The notes: generated by a model from the sequence alone, not told the origin. A DNA stretch of 64,000 nucleotides from Atriophallophorus winterbourni (GCA_013407085.1 JACCGJ010019959.1:62001-126000), one strand, 5' to 3'; numbered from the stretch's first letter, positions 1 through 12,200 are shown. Numbers and translations: made by a program.

Positions 1-27
1 CCAGTTATATGGTACTATTGAACACTC

Positions 28-45
28 TCTCACACACACACACAC

Positions 46-86
<41 letters not shown>

Positions 87-146
87 TATCTATATAGATA
101 TATAGATATAATTATATATATATTATATATATATATAAGTTTTCAT
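28..146. repeat. (CA)n then (TA)n microsatellite
   Basis: A short run of CA dinucleotides is followed by about 90 bases of almost pure TA with a few GA interruptions. The TA part is self-complementary and could extrude as a cruciform. Simple repeat seen directly. Confidence 0.95.
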
Positions 147-479
147 TATTAATTAGTATTTGACCTTCGAAAAGCAGGTCGGAATCACCCGGCCGTTTTC
201 GTGGTACTAGGATGCAGTATTCGAACAGAAAACCATTCAGATATCTTATACCTCAACACAAATAGAGTGTATCAATGTCATATTACAATTTTGGCAGACA
301 GGCCGTTAAGATTCGCATTTTTAAAGGTAACAACTTGACGAGAGAACGATCATCAAGAGTCTCCGGTACATTTGCAAAAGCCAAACCTTCGTGTCGAATG
401 GTCTGCGAATATATAAATTTTATCTGGTTGGCAGTACAGACTGAGATTTTCGATTTAACGGAAGCTATACTCACCTACT

Positions 480-1030
480 TCAGGTTATTAGCAACGATTG
501 AATCTCCGCTAATGCTTCCAACGTATGTACGCTGAGCTCCAATCTCAAAATGCGATCATTCATGATTATTGCTGGACAAGTTTTTAAAACAGGCAAATCA
601 TCTTTTATCGAAGTGACTTGAAATTGGTATTCATTGATTTTTATGAGGTCCGTCTGTCCATGCACCATCACTCCCGTTGGTTGGTGGAATTCATGTGTTG
701 CATTCTTGTCCATCGAGTTTTTATTGGTCCATAGGTTGTAGCCAATTGAAGGTGTTGGTTGATTGATGTCGTTGTTGAGTACCACGCCTCGATGAATTCT
801 CGCGCTCGTCGGTTGTTTTCTTTGGCTAAAATCGCGTTTCACCAATCGAATTGGTGTCTGAATTGATCAACCTGTATTGAAATCAACGACTTTGGGTCGT
901 GCCTTCGTGCAGCTAACCGGTGTTCGTGTAGTCTTGTGCTTAGCTTGCGGCCGGTTTGTGCGACGTAGTTATTCTCGCAATCTCTGCACGTAATCTTGTA
1001 GACAATATTCGAATTGTTCTCCTTTTGCAA
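480..1030 (-). pseudogene. PLE GIY-YIG endonuclease relic
   Basis: The first part (about 1030 to 839) encodes a GIY-YIG nuclease domain: VYKI, then a single Cys-Arg-Asp-Cys-like segment, then the YVAQTGRKLSTRLHEHR core, where the usual YVGQTGRKL has Gly changed to Ala. In PLEs this domain nicks DNA to prime reverse transcription. The reading frame breaks after the HQFDW residues and continues in a second frame to about 480, with traces of the conserved Ala-Trp-His-Ser-Thr-Thr and Asn-Gln segments seen in the better copies. There is no start codon of its own because the upstream RT half is missing. Certainly non-functional. Confidence 0.75.
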
Positions 1031-1040
1031 CGTTGTCTTT
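480..1040 (-). mobile_element. Penelope-like element, 3' part, interrupted by a LINE
   Basis: Read on the minus strand this stretch matches, base by base over much of its length, the 3' half of the two PLE copies at 42.8-47.3 kb: the GIY-YIG endonuclease followed by the 3' end. The PLE sequence stops near 1040 in the middle of the spacer before the endonuclease and resumes at about 2483 on the far side of an inserted LINE, so the two parts were once continuous. The copy is older and more diverged than the 43-47 kb pair. Confidence 0.8.
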
Positions 1041-2264
1041 TACATTGTTGAACATCTCGAAAACCATCAGTTAATAACTTTCACACAACACGGATTTAGG
1101 AAAACATATTCATGCCTGTCTAACTTGCTCACGACTCTAAATGACTGGACGCAAGCACTAGACCAAAGGGGTTTCGTCCATGCCGGTTACTTAGATATAT
1201 CTAAAGCATTCGACAGAGTGAATCAATCCTTACTGCTTCAGAAGCTGCATAATGTTGGCGTCATCTGAAACCTACTAACATTGTTCACAAGTTACCTGTC
1301 TGGACGCAAAGTAAAAGTCAGAATAGATGGTGGAACTTCTCGAACAATTGAAGCCACGAGCGGAGTCCCTCAGGGTTCGGTTCTCGGTCCGATACTCTTT
1401 CTCATATTTATAAACAATCTACCGAAATTACTAGCATGTAGGCTTAATTTTATTCGCAGATGATGTAAAAATCTGGACGAAGGTCAACTCCATCGAGGAC
1501 TGTCAAGTTCTGCAAGGAGATTTGAATAAGCTGCACCAGTGGTCAATCCAAAACAAACTGCCATTTAATTTCCGCAAGTGCAAAATGTTGCAAGTCGGAA
1601 AACCCTTTCTCTTTACCTACACACTTGGCAGCCACCCGCTTGAATGGAGTCCATCACAGAAAGATCTCGGAATCTTGGTGTCCTGCACTTTGAAGAACAG
1701 CCTACAGTGCGAAGCCGTCTACAAGCGTGCGTGCAGCTTGCTAGGTTTACTGAAACGCATTTTCGGACGTTTCCCACCACACTCACTCGCGAAATTACTA
1801 AACGCCCACATACATCCTGTCGTTGACTACGCTGTACAAGCTTGGACGCCATGGATCGAAAAAACATCTCGCTCCTCGAACGAATTTATCACAAGGCAAC
1901 TAAAATGGTTACCGGATTGAATAATTTACCCTTTGAGTAGCGACTGACCAGACTTGGACTGTGCACCCTCGAGCGCAGGTGTATCCTACACGACCTCACT
2001 CTGACATACCGAATCATCTACGAAAAATCCCACCGTCTCAAACACCTCTTCAAGTTTGGTCCGGTTGTCCCCACATGCAGCCACCCTTTGACCCTTCAAA
2101 TCCCACAATCACGATTGGATTGTCGTAGTCACTTCTTCGCTGTTCGTGTATGCTCCTTGTGGAATAGCTTGCCGACAGATATTGTTACCTCAGCGAACGA
2201 GCACATCTTTAAACAAAGTTTACGAAACCTCATGTTGAGAACTACTGCGTTCGCCTCTACCTAT
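1041..2264 (+). pseudogene. CR1-like reverse transcriptase and C-terminal region, broken
   Basis: Encodes RT motifs in order: QHGFRK, then YLDISKAFDRVNQ (motif A with catalytic Asp), SGVPQGSVLGPILF (motif B), FADDVKIW (motif C, intact Asp-Asp), then the thumb and the typical AVQAWTPW segment and Phe-Ala-Val-Arg-Val-Cys-Ser-Leu-Trp-Asn C-terminal segment. An in-frame TGA lies at 1266, a one-base gain near 1446 puts the FADD motif into another frame, and further stops lie at 1918 and just after. It is clearly the same family as the ORF at 27.7-30.6 kb but not a recent copy of it. Confidence 0.85.
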
Positions 2265-2482
2265 TGATATTTATACTTTTTTAACGCACGGAACTATCGT
2301 CCATCCAAAAATTCTTTTCCCTCAGTCTGTATTGCTATTGAGGATTATTTTTGCTCCACCTATGAAGAACACGGATATGATCATACAAGTAACGATTTGT
2401 AAATTTTTTTATACGTATATCCTATGGTACTGTACAGCAATTCGCTTTTTTAACCATGAATCTTGAATCTTGCATCTTGAAT
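1041..2482 (+). mobile_element. CR1-like LINE, 5'-truncated, nested in the PLE
   Basis: About 1.44 kb of a CR1-like non-LTR retrotransposon, starting inside the RT domain and running to the 3' end. The 3' end is a short run of GAATCTT-type repeats (about 2455-2482), the same 7-base tail seen at the other end-on copy at 27,562. 5' truncation is normal for LINEs. The flanking PLE sequence is continuous across the insertion, which fixes both junctions to within a few bases. Confidence 0.85.
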
Positions 2483-2640
2483 TGTTGAATTGATTGCGTA
2501 ATGTTGACACGGGTTTGTGCGCGACATCTATTCAAAATGGTCTACAACAACTACACAAGCTCGGCGAACACCATTTGAACAACATCATCATCCTGAGCTA
2601 CGTATATTCTCCTCTATTGCTAAATCATCTTTTAGTTTTG
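2483..2640. mobile_element. PLE remainder plus inverted PLE 3' end
   Basis: From 2483 to about 2545 the minus-strand PLE resumes (matching the TTTGTGCGCGA segment of the copy at 43.43 kb). From about 2545 the sequence switches to the PLE 3' terminal segment in the opposite orientation, recognisable by CACAAGCTCGGCGAACAC and CCTGAGCTACG. The same switch of orientation is seen in the second PLE at 46 kb, so it looks like a habit of this family. Confidence 0.65.
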
Positions 2641-2649
2641 TACAACAAC

Positions 2650-3844
2650 GTTTACGAAAGTGGCAAGCCTGTACGATAATTTAGTTTTGATATCGCCCCC
2701 AGAGTCAATGATTCGTCTCGTTTCGATTGGCACGTGTGTGAGCAATTGGGACACTTGACAGATTTTACCGTTCTACTCGCCACTTTCTAGTGAGACATAG
2801 CATATCGCGCAATAATATTTAATCTTGGATACGTTTCTTGTTTATTATCAGAATCTCGTTTGCTTCAGTTGAACAACATTACGAATAAAGTGCTATTGGA
2901 AGCTAAAACGCGCTAGAACATTTCAACGTTTTAATATCAAGATCTGAGGAGAAATATTATATGGGCTATTTTGAGATATAAACATTCCAGGTTGTTTAAA
3001 ATGTTGGTTTATATCTCACGATGTACGTCATTGTGGTAACACTAACCACATTCCTATTAATTGTGTATTTTTTCAATCAAACAGGCAGATGAAATATTAT
3101 TTACTTAATGAGCAATATAAACATTCAGTGCATCATTTGAATGTTGAAATTATTATACATAATCATCCACGTACTACTACCACTACTACTACTACTACTA
3201 TACCGGTTGTTAACTTACTTTGCTGTGCATTTTTATAGAACGCTGTGAAAAAAAATATTGTGAGGGGTGAATTTTCACATCAAACACAACAGTACCTCAG
3301 TTGTGAGTTCTGTTATAGAACATTTTTAATCGCAAAATACGTTCTAGTAACTTGGAACTAATAATAATTTTTTAAGGTAGCAGAATGGACGTCAATGAAA
3401 ACATGACAATTTTTGTGTGGGCTTTAAATCCCTAATGTTTGAAATTAATATCACACTTTTTTCATATTTAACGTGTTTCTATGTAAACAAATGATATTCT
3501 ACGCCTAGCACGTTTTTTAAACGCCATGAACCTTTTATTATTTGACTATGCAATTTTTACTACCCCGGTCCGATAATGTTTCCATATTGTACGAGTTGAA
3601 AAGTCTTGCAAGCTGAAATATTTGATTGGCCATTCACATTTTACCATACATCTATAAAGTTTATCACTTGTTACTGAAGATATTGGTGGGGATACATTAA
3701 TATTATTTCCTGAAGATTATCTAAACGAATGAAGCTATTTTCTCCTTCTATTTCTTCAAGCATAATATAACATTATAGTGGACGACGAACAGCAATTCTA
3801 TTGCTATTTTTTTAATTTTAGTTACTTTGATTATCCAATAACGC
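2650..3844. other. AT-rich stretch, no gene seen
   Basis: No coding pattern or known repeat recognised apart from a short (CTA)n run at about 3172-3202. Confidence 0.6.
3172..3202. repeat. (CTA)n microsatellite
   Basis: About nine CTA triplets with one interruption, read directly. Confidence 0.9.
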
Positions 3845-4500
3845 GTTAGCATGAAATCTTGTTTTTGTTGGTCTCCTTCGCTCGATGTCGATCATGGATA
3901 TATATCAAAAGCGTATAATGTTTTCATGGGTCGCAGCTATTAGAATGACTCAACAGTGGGTTTCACGAATGAAAACTCTCCCCTAGAGCGCTCACAGTGA
4001 TAGGCAGCTGTCGGTCTATCGGCTACAGTTGCACGCTGGCGGCGTGATCTGCATTCCGAAGCCAGAAGCTGCATATGTTCCTCCTCAGCTTAGACATGAA
4101 ACGTCTAACGAGTGCTTCCATAGCAAGTTCTTGCAAACTCGTAAAGTCAATGCCAAAAGTATTCGTTTGTTCTTTTAAACGTCTTCGTCTGCAAGTGTGG
4201 TCTGCTCAGAGATCGACTTCCTGATTTCCACTTACCATAGATTCGATCTTTTGGAATGCGCCAATTTTTAATTCAACACGCATGATTCAGACAGCATAGA
4301 TGTTGCTGTCGCAGTGGGGGGACAGTCTGTGAAGACCAGATTTAGAAAACACTTTTGCATTCCTTACTTTACCCAACCACTTTATGTTCGACATACCGGG
4401 GATGCTTCCTAAATTGAAATCATTTTGCGTCCGTTCATGTTTTGCGTTGATGGTCCAGGTCTCAGTGTGTAAAGTAAAGCATCTAGTACGCAATCTCGGT
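3845..4500 (-). pseudogene. LINE C-terminal relic with zinc-finger-like tail
   Basis: On the minus strand, from about 4493, fragments read LHTETWTINAKHERTQNDF and then NAKVFSKSGL, matching the family at 5755-6330 (ETWTTYEKHDRKLN ... LSKSGLQSM). Further on (about 4060-3870) another frame gives Pro-Ile-Thr-Val-Ser and a Cys/His-containing tail that aligns to the better copy at 52,251-52,574. In related LINEs this is the region after the RT. Heavily frameshifted; no function. The exact LINE clade cannot be told from the tail alone. Confidence 0.6.
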
Positions 4501-5754
4501 AAACGATGAATTAATCTATTGTTATCTTATGCTTGATAACGAGATATATTAAACAGCGCAAAGTTATTATTTTAAATCCCAATTATGTCTAGGTCTGTTT
4601 TCGTCAGACTGTCGCATACGCAATAATAGCAACACATATTCAATTGAATCAGGCACTCCAAATGGACGTGAGAAGGTAGTATTTATTTGATTGATTGATT
4701 TGCCTATCATATCACGAAATAATTAATTAATTATGGAAAAACATACTTCCTATTTTTATCAAGGACAGAGAAACAAGTTGAACAGTGATTCACGTTCACA
4801 ATTTCGTATTTTGCCGATGCAAATATTAATTGAAAATTGAAAATCGGTTATAAATGCAACAATTCACAAATGTGTATCAGCACTCACCGATATATGGACT
4901 CGAACGATTAGTTTCTGAAAATTATTAACAAGCGAGATTTAATTAAAAAACCTTACTCGAAAATAAAGGAATATCATTAATCAACAGACGAAATAAACTG
5001 CAGTAAATTGTGGAAATTAAAGCCGTCCATGTACAAACGATTATCTGTATATTCTCGATGGGTACATTTTCCCGGTCTTCGTTCAACTCAACTCACGTTT
5101 TCTTATACGCTCTAAAATTCATAAGAAAACGAATGTAATCTTTCAGATAAAAATGATAACTATAGTGTAGTGAAGTTTCATAATATTAAAAATTAAAACC
5201 TTACCTTGTTCGTATGGTTCTGTAGTGAGTGAATGGAAGGGGGTTAAAAGTTAATTTTGCTTCGTAAATGACTTCACGGAACAATTTCTGCTGAACATTG
5301 TTTATTCCATTTGAATTGCGCAACCAAACATTATGCTGGTAAAAATTTCACTCCGAGATAATTTTCTGATCGATAATTTGTGCAAAGTCAAAGTGAATTC
5401 AATATATTATGGCACGAATACGTACATAAAAATAAAACAATAATAATATCAATAAAGAATGTCAGTAAAACCCACCAATCTCAACAAAATCCTTCGAATC
5501 TTCACCTGAAAAATGAAATGGATCAATAAATGCATGACTAAAGATTATTTGCATTAAGGATTTGGGATTATTTATGGATGAAATATTCAATAGTGATTCA
5601 TTTGAAATTAATAGGTTGTTTAAACTTACCGGAAATTACTTCTGTCAATCAAAATCAAACAACATGGCATTAATTGTACATATTGGTGATGAGGTATTTT
5701 AAGATAGAATGTAAGGCGTGAAGCACATTAATGACAAATGGTAATCATAAATAT
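4501..5754. other. AT-rich stretch, no gene seen
   Basis: No recognisable coding sequence, RNA gene or repeat. Confidence 0.6.
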
Positions 5755-6330
5755 GATGGTATACAGCTCGTGCGTACTGAACGCTTTACTATAGGACGGT
5801 GAAACCTGGACCACCTACGAAAAACACGATCGGAAGCTGAATGCTTGCCATCTACGAAGCATTCCTCGTATTTTGAACATATCGTGAATGAGCAAATTGT
5901 CTAATGCTGAAGTGCTTTCAAAATCTGGTCTACAGAGCATGTTCACCCTACTACGAGAGCGCCGCCTGCGGTGGCATGGCCACGTCTATAGAATAAAAAA
6001 TGGATGTATTCCGAAAGATCTACTCTATGGTGAGTTGCAATTAGGAAGTCGACCGTTGTGCGAACCGCACTTGCGGTAAAAAGATGTTTGCAAAAGAGAT
6101 GTGAAAGCTCTTGGCCTTGACCACGCGAGCTGGGAAGAACTTGCTCTTGATTGCTCACATTAAAGACATTGTGTAAAGCGTCGTCTGCAACCTGGGGAGG
6201 AGCAGATACTGTTCGTGGCTGCTGAACGCAGATCGCGCCGCCGGCTTGCAACTGACGTCAACCGACCGAGTACTGCCTATCTTTCGAGCGCTGCGGAAGA
6301 GAATGTTCTCCTTTGGTCGAACTGTTTAAT
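5755..6330 (+). pseudogene. LINE C-terminal relic
   Basis: Reading across frames gives, in order, a GETWTTYEKHDRKLN segment, SNAEVLSKSGLQSM, then LLRERRLRWHGHVYRIKNG (the Arg-Leu-Arg-Trp-x-Gly-His-Val motif that marks the end of many RTE-like ORFs), PKDLLYGEL, KDVCKRDVKALG, and AERRSRRR before the tail is lost. The longest open piece is 5888-6079. A stop at 5886 and another at 6077 break the frame. Same family as the relics at 3.85-4.5, 52.25 and 62.17 kb. Confidence 0.75.
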
Positions 6331-7020
6331 CATTCGAAATCTGTGGAACATGAAACAATCATGCGATTGTGATGCAATCTATTACTGACATCCAACCAAT
6401 GCTATCCCGCAACAAACAATCACGAGCTTTCATATGCTATTCAAAATACAACCCTCTAGTACAAAACAAGATCAGGAAGGGTGGAAGCGGCTTAAACAAA
6501 CATGAGATGACGTCGATCTGTATGCGTGGTGTTATTGTATTTCATATTTGCCAGCATGACGCGACGTGGCACGAAATCGAGTGGAACATTTTCTTGAAGA
6601 ATGGGTTCGAACGTAAGTCGTGGTTCTAAAATAGTGATGGTCGGTGTTTTGAGTCCCACCTGAAACGAAGGATATGCTCACTTCTGTTGAGCTGGAATAA
6701 GATTAAAAGTCGAACCTAGTGCGTTCATTATCGACCGTCGTGATCAAATTGGTGTATATTTCACAGGTCTTGACAATGATTACTAGTCACAAACATGAAA
6801 CAACTTATTCTACACATAACGCGTAAACAACAATGCTCGTCTGATCTAATCAGTGTTAGCTTACACTTTATCTGATGGGAAGACTTGACAAGGAGATCAG
6901 CTAGGTTGAATGGCCGCAACCGATGTTGATGGCTCCTTATTTACTGGTCGGGCATATGACGCTATTCAAATGTGCCATCCTGGAGAACGATTTAATAATT
7001 ACAAACATTAGCCTACATGT
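6331..7020. other. Mostly unassigned; one short motif shared with the 21.4 kb hairpin
   Basis: No gene recognised. At about 6727-6748 the segment GACCGTCGTGATCAA and its flank matches an arm of the inverted repeat at 21,430-21,536, so part of this stretch is a diverged copy of the same unknown repeat. Confidence 0.5.
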
Positions 7021-7024
7021 TCAA

Positions 7025-7365
7025 ACTAGGTTTACAATTTCTTCGCTGTTTTAAGACGAACGAATTCTGATAACACTTTCCCTACCTGATGAATACAATC
7101 AGGAAGTGTGTATGTGATGAAAATGCATGCAAATATGCAATTCCTTCATGTTTTAGGTTTAACATCAACTACGTTTGCCTGCACACATGTGATTAAACAG
7201 GCTGGTTGTGTCAAAGTTAGCAAACAGTAATTTAAAATTGTAACTTATTAACCGATTTTGCACTGTTTCAAGCGCATGCAGAACTCAATCACACGGTCGA
7301 TAACTGATCAGCGCAAACAGCACGATAACAGTCTTGGTGTCGCTGTGTGTTGGAAATGCCTGCGA
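7025..7365 (+). repeat. Hammerhead-bearing repeat, decayed tandem dimer
   Basis: Two head-to-tail monomers. The first has CTGATGA at 7086-7092 but has lost stem II and GAAA. The second has CTGATCA at 7304-7310, then GCGC-AAACA-GCAC (stem II) and GATA in place of GAAA. The two cores are 218 bases apart. Both are followed by the family's downstream GTGTG-rich segment and an ATGCATGC-like box. Ribozyme activity is not expected from either. Confidence 0.7.
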
Positions 7366-7785
7366 ATTCCGGATTTCAAGAAGGACCAACTTCAGCAACC
7401 AATTACACCATTAACTAAAAGTTGCACTTGTAATTCTATTTCATATTCTTTCAATCAGAATGCTGTAGGAGATCTGTGGCAGAGCTTAGTGTCAGCGTAT
7501 ATAACCAGCTTAATTTATATTCATATTCTTTGGTGAAATTACCAATATTACATCAAAAATGCATTATTACACACTTCAATAAACGTGAGTCCGAACATTT
7601 CACACCATTTTTTATCCACATTTAAGCTGCGAGTCATCAATATTCGTAAATAAAGTCAGTTGATACTACTATGTAAAATACGAATCGCATGACTGTAAAC
7701 TGAAATGCTCACCAGATTCGCGTTTCATAATCAGCACTAAAACACGAATATAAAGTTTACAAAGAATCGGTTATAGCACGTTTTT

Positions 7786-7823
7786 GATAACGTTTCGCTT
7801 CTGAACACAGAAGCTTCGTCAGG
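7786..7823 (-). ncRNA. Hammerhead-like motif with 7-bp stem II, possible PLE 3' end
   Basis: On the minus strand: CTGACGA, one extra A, a perfect 7-bp hairpin GCTTCTG / CAGAAGC with a 4-base loop, then GAAAC and GTTATC. CUGANGA and GAAA are the two invariant core blocks of a hammerhead ribozyme; the seventh base is free to vary. I cannot find a convincing stem I, and the extra A is not canonical. Related segments occur at 13,546, 48,148 and 49,955, the last about 300 bases beyond a GIY-YIG relic, so it may be the 3' end of a PLE family. Hammerheads are known in PLEs. Confidence 0.4.
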
Positions 7824-7869
7824 ACAAGGTTGTCGATACGAACAGTGTTAAGGTTTTAATGGTATTTGC

Positions 7870-8815
7870 TTGACCAATCCTGATTCCGCTAAGCTAGACA
7901 TGGGATATTAAGATAAAACACAATCTCTTAATCGTTATTTTAAATTGATGAAAAATGTTTCCAATTTAACGTAAATACAGTTTAAAATAGATGATCATTG
8001 AAAGGTGTGCTGAGTAGTCTTTCATTGATTACATTGCTCAATCTCACGTATTCAATTTTAATGAAAAATGTTTGCCAATGCAATGATTAACCATAAGTTC
8101 AATGCGATTGTATGAGATAAAGTGATGATACGATAAGTTTATGCGCAAAAATGTGATTTGATCCTATATATCAGAGTTCGTGTGAACTGTATATTGTCAT
8201 AACAAATAGGTGTTTCGCTTGGAACAATACTGTTTCCCATCCACATGAAAGATTTTCTAACAACAAACAACAGCAAAATATCTCTGTTTGCTGATAACGT
8301 AAAAAAATACAAGGGCGATTAAGTAGCTTCCAAAAGTCCTGAAAACTGCCTTTCAATAAGCAAAATTCTATGATCACGCAAACCGTCCGCGATCATGGAT
8401 TTTTCTACTTATGGAAGCTCGGAGACAGAAACGTGAATTACACGGTCGATACAAATGACTCATGTGTCTCGATTCGTAGTAAACAATGCGAAGGTGTTTT
8501 TCAACGTGCCTTTTGGAGGATACTGGTAGCAATTGTTCTCTGGTTGTTTTCCATTATGATAAAAACGTATGCAAAATAATCTATTCGTTAACTCGAACCA
8601 ATGAAACTTACGTTTTCCCTTCTCGAATTCAACTATAAGCACGAATACAATATTGTTAAAAGTCTTCATGTTTAAGACATAGAATAAGTTTCAAGATTCA
8701 GGATTTTCGAATCATGACAGTTCTTAGAGAACCTGTAAACCACATTTTGAAGGAATACCTTGAAAATATATATTTTCGGTTGATAAGTAATGATATATTT
8801 GCAAGACATGTTGTG
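7870..8815. other. AT-rich stretch, no gene seen
   Basis: Several short open frames overlap here on both strands, none with recognisable protein content. Confidence 0.55.
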
Positions 8816-8819
8816 CCCG

Positions 8820-9290
8820 TGCGCCACTGTTGGGTACGGTTAGTATGACTAATATTTCAAATCACATAAGTCTAAACACTTGCGGATGGGATTGAATGGA
8901 TGGTCATTAACAAAGATACGCATGTTTGGTCACAGATGATTTAACACGGTAATCGCTCCAGCCTTACCTAAAAGTGACAAACAAGTGCTACTTGTTCGCC
9001 ATTCCCCTACTGTTTCAAGCGCATGCGTATCCTGATATTAATGTCCGTACCTAATGAGTGCCAAAAGCACGAAACCGGTCGCTATGTGTGTGTGATAGTA
9101 ATGTGTGCAAATGAGCATTTTGGTTCATGGTTATGGGTTTAACCCCATGTGTTTTGACACATGTGATTGAGCAGGTTGGTCGCACCAACCATTCCCAACA
9201 GTGGCTTAAAAGCGCAACTCGTTTACCATTCTACAATTTTTCAATGCTATCTGATACTGATCATACTATATATACGTAATGAATGGAAAT
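8820..9290. repeat. Hammerhead-bearing repeats, minus fragment then plus dimer
   Basis: 8820-8885 is the 3' half of the repeat on the minus strand (GCGCCACTGTTGG and a diverged TCACAT box). From about 8930 the plus-strand repeat follows: a decayed 3' tail, a well-preserved monomer with its core at 9051-9080, and the start of another monomer to about 9290. The tail reads CACATGTGATTGA, then GGTTGGTCGCACCAACC (an imperfect hairpin), then the next monomer's start at GTTTACCATT. The layout repeats that of 24.35-25.0 kb. Confidence 0.75.
9020..9110 (+). ncRNA. Hammerhead ribozyme core, best stem II, one core base changed
   Basis: CTAATGA (9051-9057) replaces CTGATGA, then stem II GTGC / GCAC with a 5-base loop (9058-9070), GAAA (9071-9074) and CCGGTC (9075-9080). 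The last A of GAAA with CCGG and U makes the self-complementary ACCGGU, a 3-bp stem III without a loop, which can only pair well between two molecules or two monomers. Cleavage would fall after C9080. The G-to-A change in the core (G5) should abolish activity. Type I architecture is inferred from the family consensus, in which the four bases before the core (CTAC) pair with GTGG after the cleavage site, and a farther ATCATAC pairs with GTGTGAT. Confidence 0.7.
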
Positions 9291-9299
9291 AGCAATTCA

Positions 9300-12200
9300 T
9301 AAAAATTCCTGCAAATGCTTAAATGCTTTTTTTAAATTTTTACCAATTCCAACTCATAATGATTTTAATCAAGTATTTGTACCTAAGTTAAACAAAATTT
9401 GCTGCGCGAAAATGTTTATAACAGGAAGATACAAGTACAGAGCTGTGGTCATCCGATTAATGAGCAGTATGCAATTTGCTGCCCAATTTGGAATACTTCT
9501 AGAGCATCAGAATCAATATAAGGGTTCACAGGAAGGAGTTTAATATCTCAACGGAGATGAGGCATTCATACACTATATTCCCATGAACTACAAACAATTG
9601 CTTTTCTCGAGGAACGTTGTGAGTGTAACGGGGTGCATTATATTTTGAAACGGTTAAGATCACGCGTTCTAAATTCTCAGCAGACAACAACCGAGAGAGT
9701 ACAACAACAGCATACTGTGCCACTGAGTGCTCGTGGGTACGACAAACTAAGCGACGATGAGTAATAAAATGCGTTGGACCTAGATAATTATATAGCAGCG
9801 AAAGTTTTGAAATAAAACTTGAGTAAAAATTATTCTTGATGCTCTTTAAATGCCTATCACGCAATACATGAGAGAGTTTGTCTGGAATAAAGTGATCTAA
9901 ATGGTTATATCCGCCAGAAATAAGAAAATATTATAACACAATAGTGTTGAAAACTCACCATATGTATGATGAGTTGAACTGAAAGGAACTGTCAAGAAAA
10001 AAGTTTGTAAATTTATTTTTTCGAAATGAATCTATTTTAATGTTATCTAAAAACATACGATTGGAGGTACTATTGCGATCTTCACTCATTGGTTCTGTGA
10101 GAAAAGGAGTAAATTTGCCGTAATCAGACAAAAGTAAATGATTTGGGTGAAAATTGCAAGACAGTTTCCTTTCAATATTTGATATTCTCCCAATTTAAAA
10201 TTTGTAAAAAGTGATATTTATCTAAATTGTATCTTAAAATTGGTGCACGTGAAGGAAATATGAGAAATATCTCATGAATGTAAACTCCAGATTTTCAACA
10301 ATGCATAAAAAATGTTCAATGTTGATCATCGATATACCGGGGAGAGAAGTGTGTGCTCTTCTCCCGTTCGGAGATGACAATTCATATTATACTTCGAAAG
10401 TGAGCGGTCAGCTAATGTGATTCACGTCAATATTTCAAAATAAATTCATTCTTTTTAACTAATAGTGATGTACTGCTTTCGATAAAGCGCCTCTAGAACC
10501 ACAAAAGAATCATTCAATCAGACACTTTCAACGTTGGTCCTGGTCCAAAGACTTTCAAATCAATCCCTCAAAATATAATATAAAATAATACACACCGGCT
10601 TGACTTATCCCTGCACTAAGAATAGAAAAATGACTTTATTCCAAACATATTAGTAATATATCTTCTATAGTGTAGACGGAAAAGCAGTCGGTATCTGCGT
10701 GTGAAGTGAACGCAAGCACTGACAGCCTTGTCACACGGTGTCTTGGAAAGCCTGTTGTGTTTCACTGAGGAAATCCAGTATACGAAATACATCAATGTGC
10801 CCTGTACTAGATAATGTAATCCACGTCGTGCGACATTGCTGCAGAAGGGTATAGACATTGTTAAATGAATTTATCTCCGTACGACAAAAATTTTCTTTTC
10901 AAAGAATAAGTTTACAGCATCCTACTTAACGACCATATAAATGTAGAACTGATCTTGGTATTTGATATTATTCACACTAAAAATCATTCCCACAAACCTT
11001 AACTATGAAAGAAGAATAGTACTCAAACACGAAAACATTGAAAGGGTTTGAGCATCCTGCATTATAAATTGGATTTTCGCCATACTATTCTGTCATAGAA
11101 TTTGTTTCAGTTTAAAAGAAGTAGAAATTGGTTGTATTCTTATTTATGAAATTTCAACAATTAGAATTATTTCACCAACATATTAAAACGAAACTGACTA
11201 AGATGTCACGTAATCAAGTTACAATTTGAAATCTGAACGATGATTGAAGTCCATCCAGACAAACGTTTCGCTACAAATCTCGGTAGCCCGTTAATTATTT
11301 CAAAGTGCGCGCTCATAAAGGACCTCAATTGATAAGAAAAGATGATGCATTTGGCCACACAGAAAGCGTTGAAATTCAACGAAATATCGTGTTAAACCCT
11401 AGGGAGAAATTAATTTTATGCAGCGGCTATTTGAAATCCCCGCTTCGTGGGTGGAAATCACGTCCCTGAAGTCGGTTGTAATTTTCACTTCAAAGCTCGA
11501 TGAATACAAGGCGCAACATGCGCTTTGTGACTGTCCAGATAACATCTTGAAAACTTATACGTTTTAATTAATATACCTAGTCTTTCTATGCTTCTATAGA
11601 TGTAGTATATACATTCACGTTGATCGAGTTTAGAGAGTAGAAAAAAAAAGATTTAATTTCAAGTCGATGGTCCATGATGGAATACAGACGGGGTCGTAAA
11701 TTATTTAGATCAATAACTGGGAAAACTTGGTGCACTACCAGAATAGTTTTTAGTATATAAGAGACAACAACCTTCTTATGTAGTGGTGCGAAATGCGTTG
11801 TCGATAAGAGAAAATCAGGAGCTTTCTGGTTAAATGGATAACACCACCATCCGATACAACACAAGAGCCGGAATCACCAAAATGTCCGGAAGATGGTAAT
11901 CACAAACACGAGATAACTCAAGTTTCAGAGTGGTTTTATTCAAACAGTTTCAGTGACAACATCTTCGAAATTATGAAGTTATGTTCAAGGTGAGTCGCTT
12001 TCGAACTGTTATATGCAACACTTATACCCAGGTCATACTAGGCGTGGACGGATTGCAGGGACCAGTTGGCAGAAAATCTATCGACATATCAGATTGTTTT
12101 GTGACGATCGGGTCAGACAGGTTTTAGCAGGATGTTGTAGTCACTCGCTATTCATGTACTTTGGTATTTGTCACATGCGCAATTCAAGCGGGAGACCAGT

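Noticed and set aside
185..245. Possible hammerhead relic (CCCGGCCGTTTTCGTGGTAC)
   Set aside because: It resembles the minus-strand CCGGTTTCGTGGTG segment of the family, but CTGATGA and stem II are missing and the flanks do not match.
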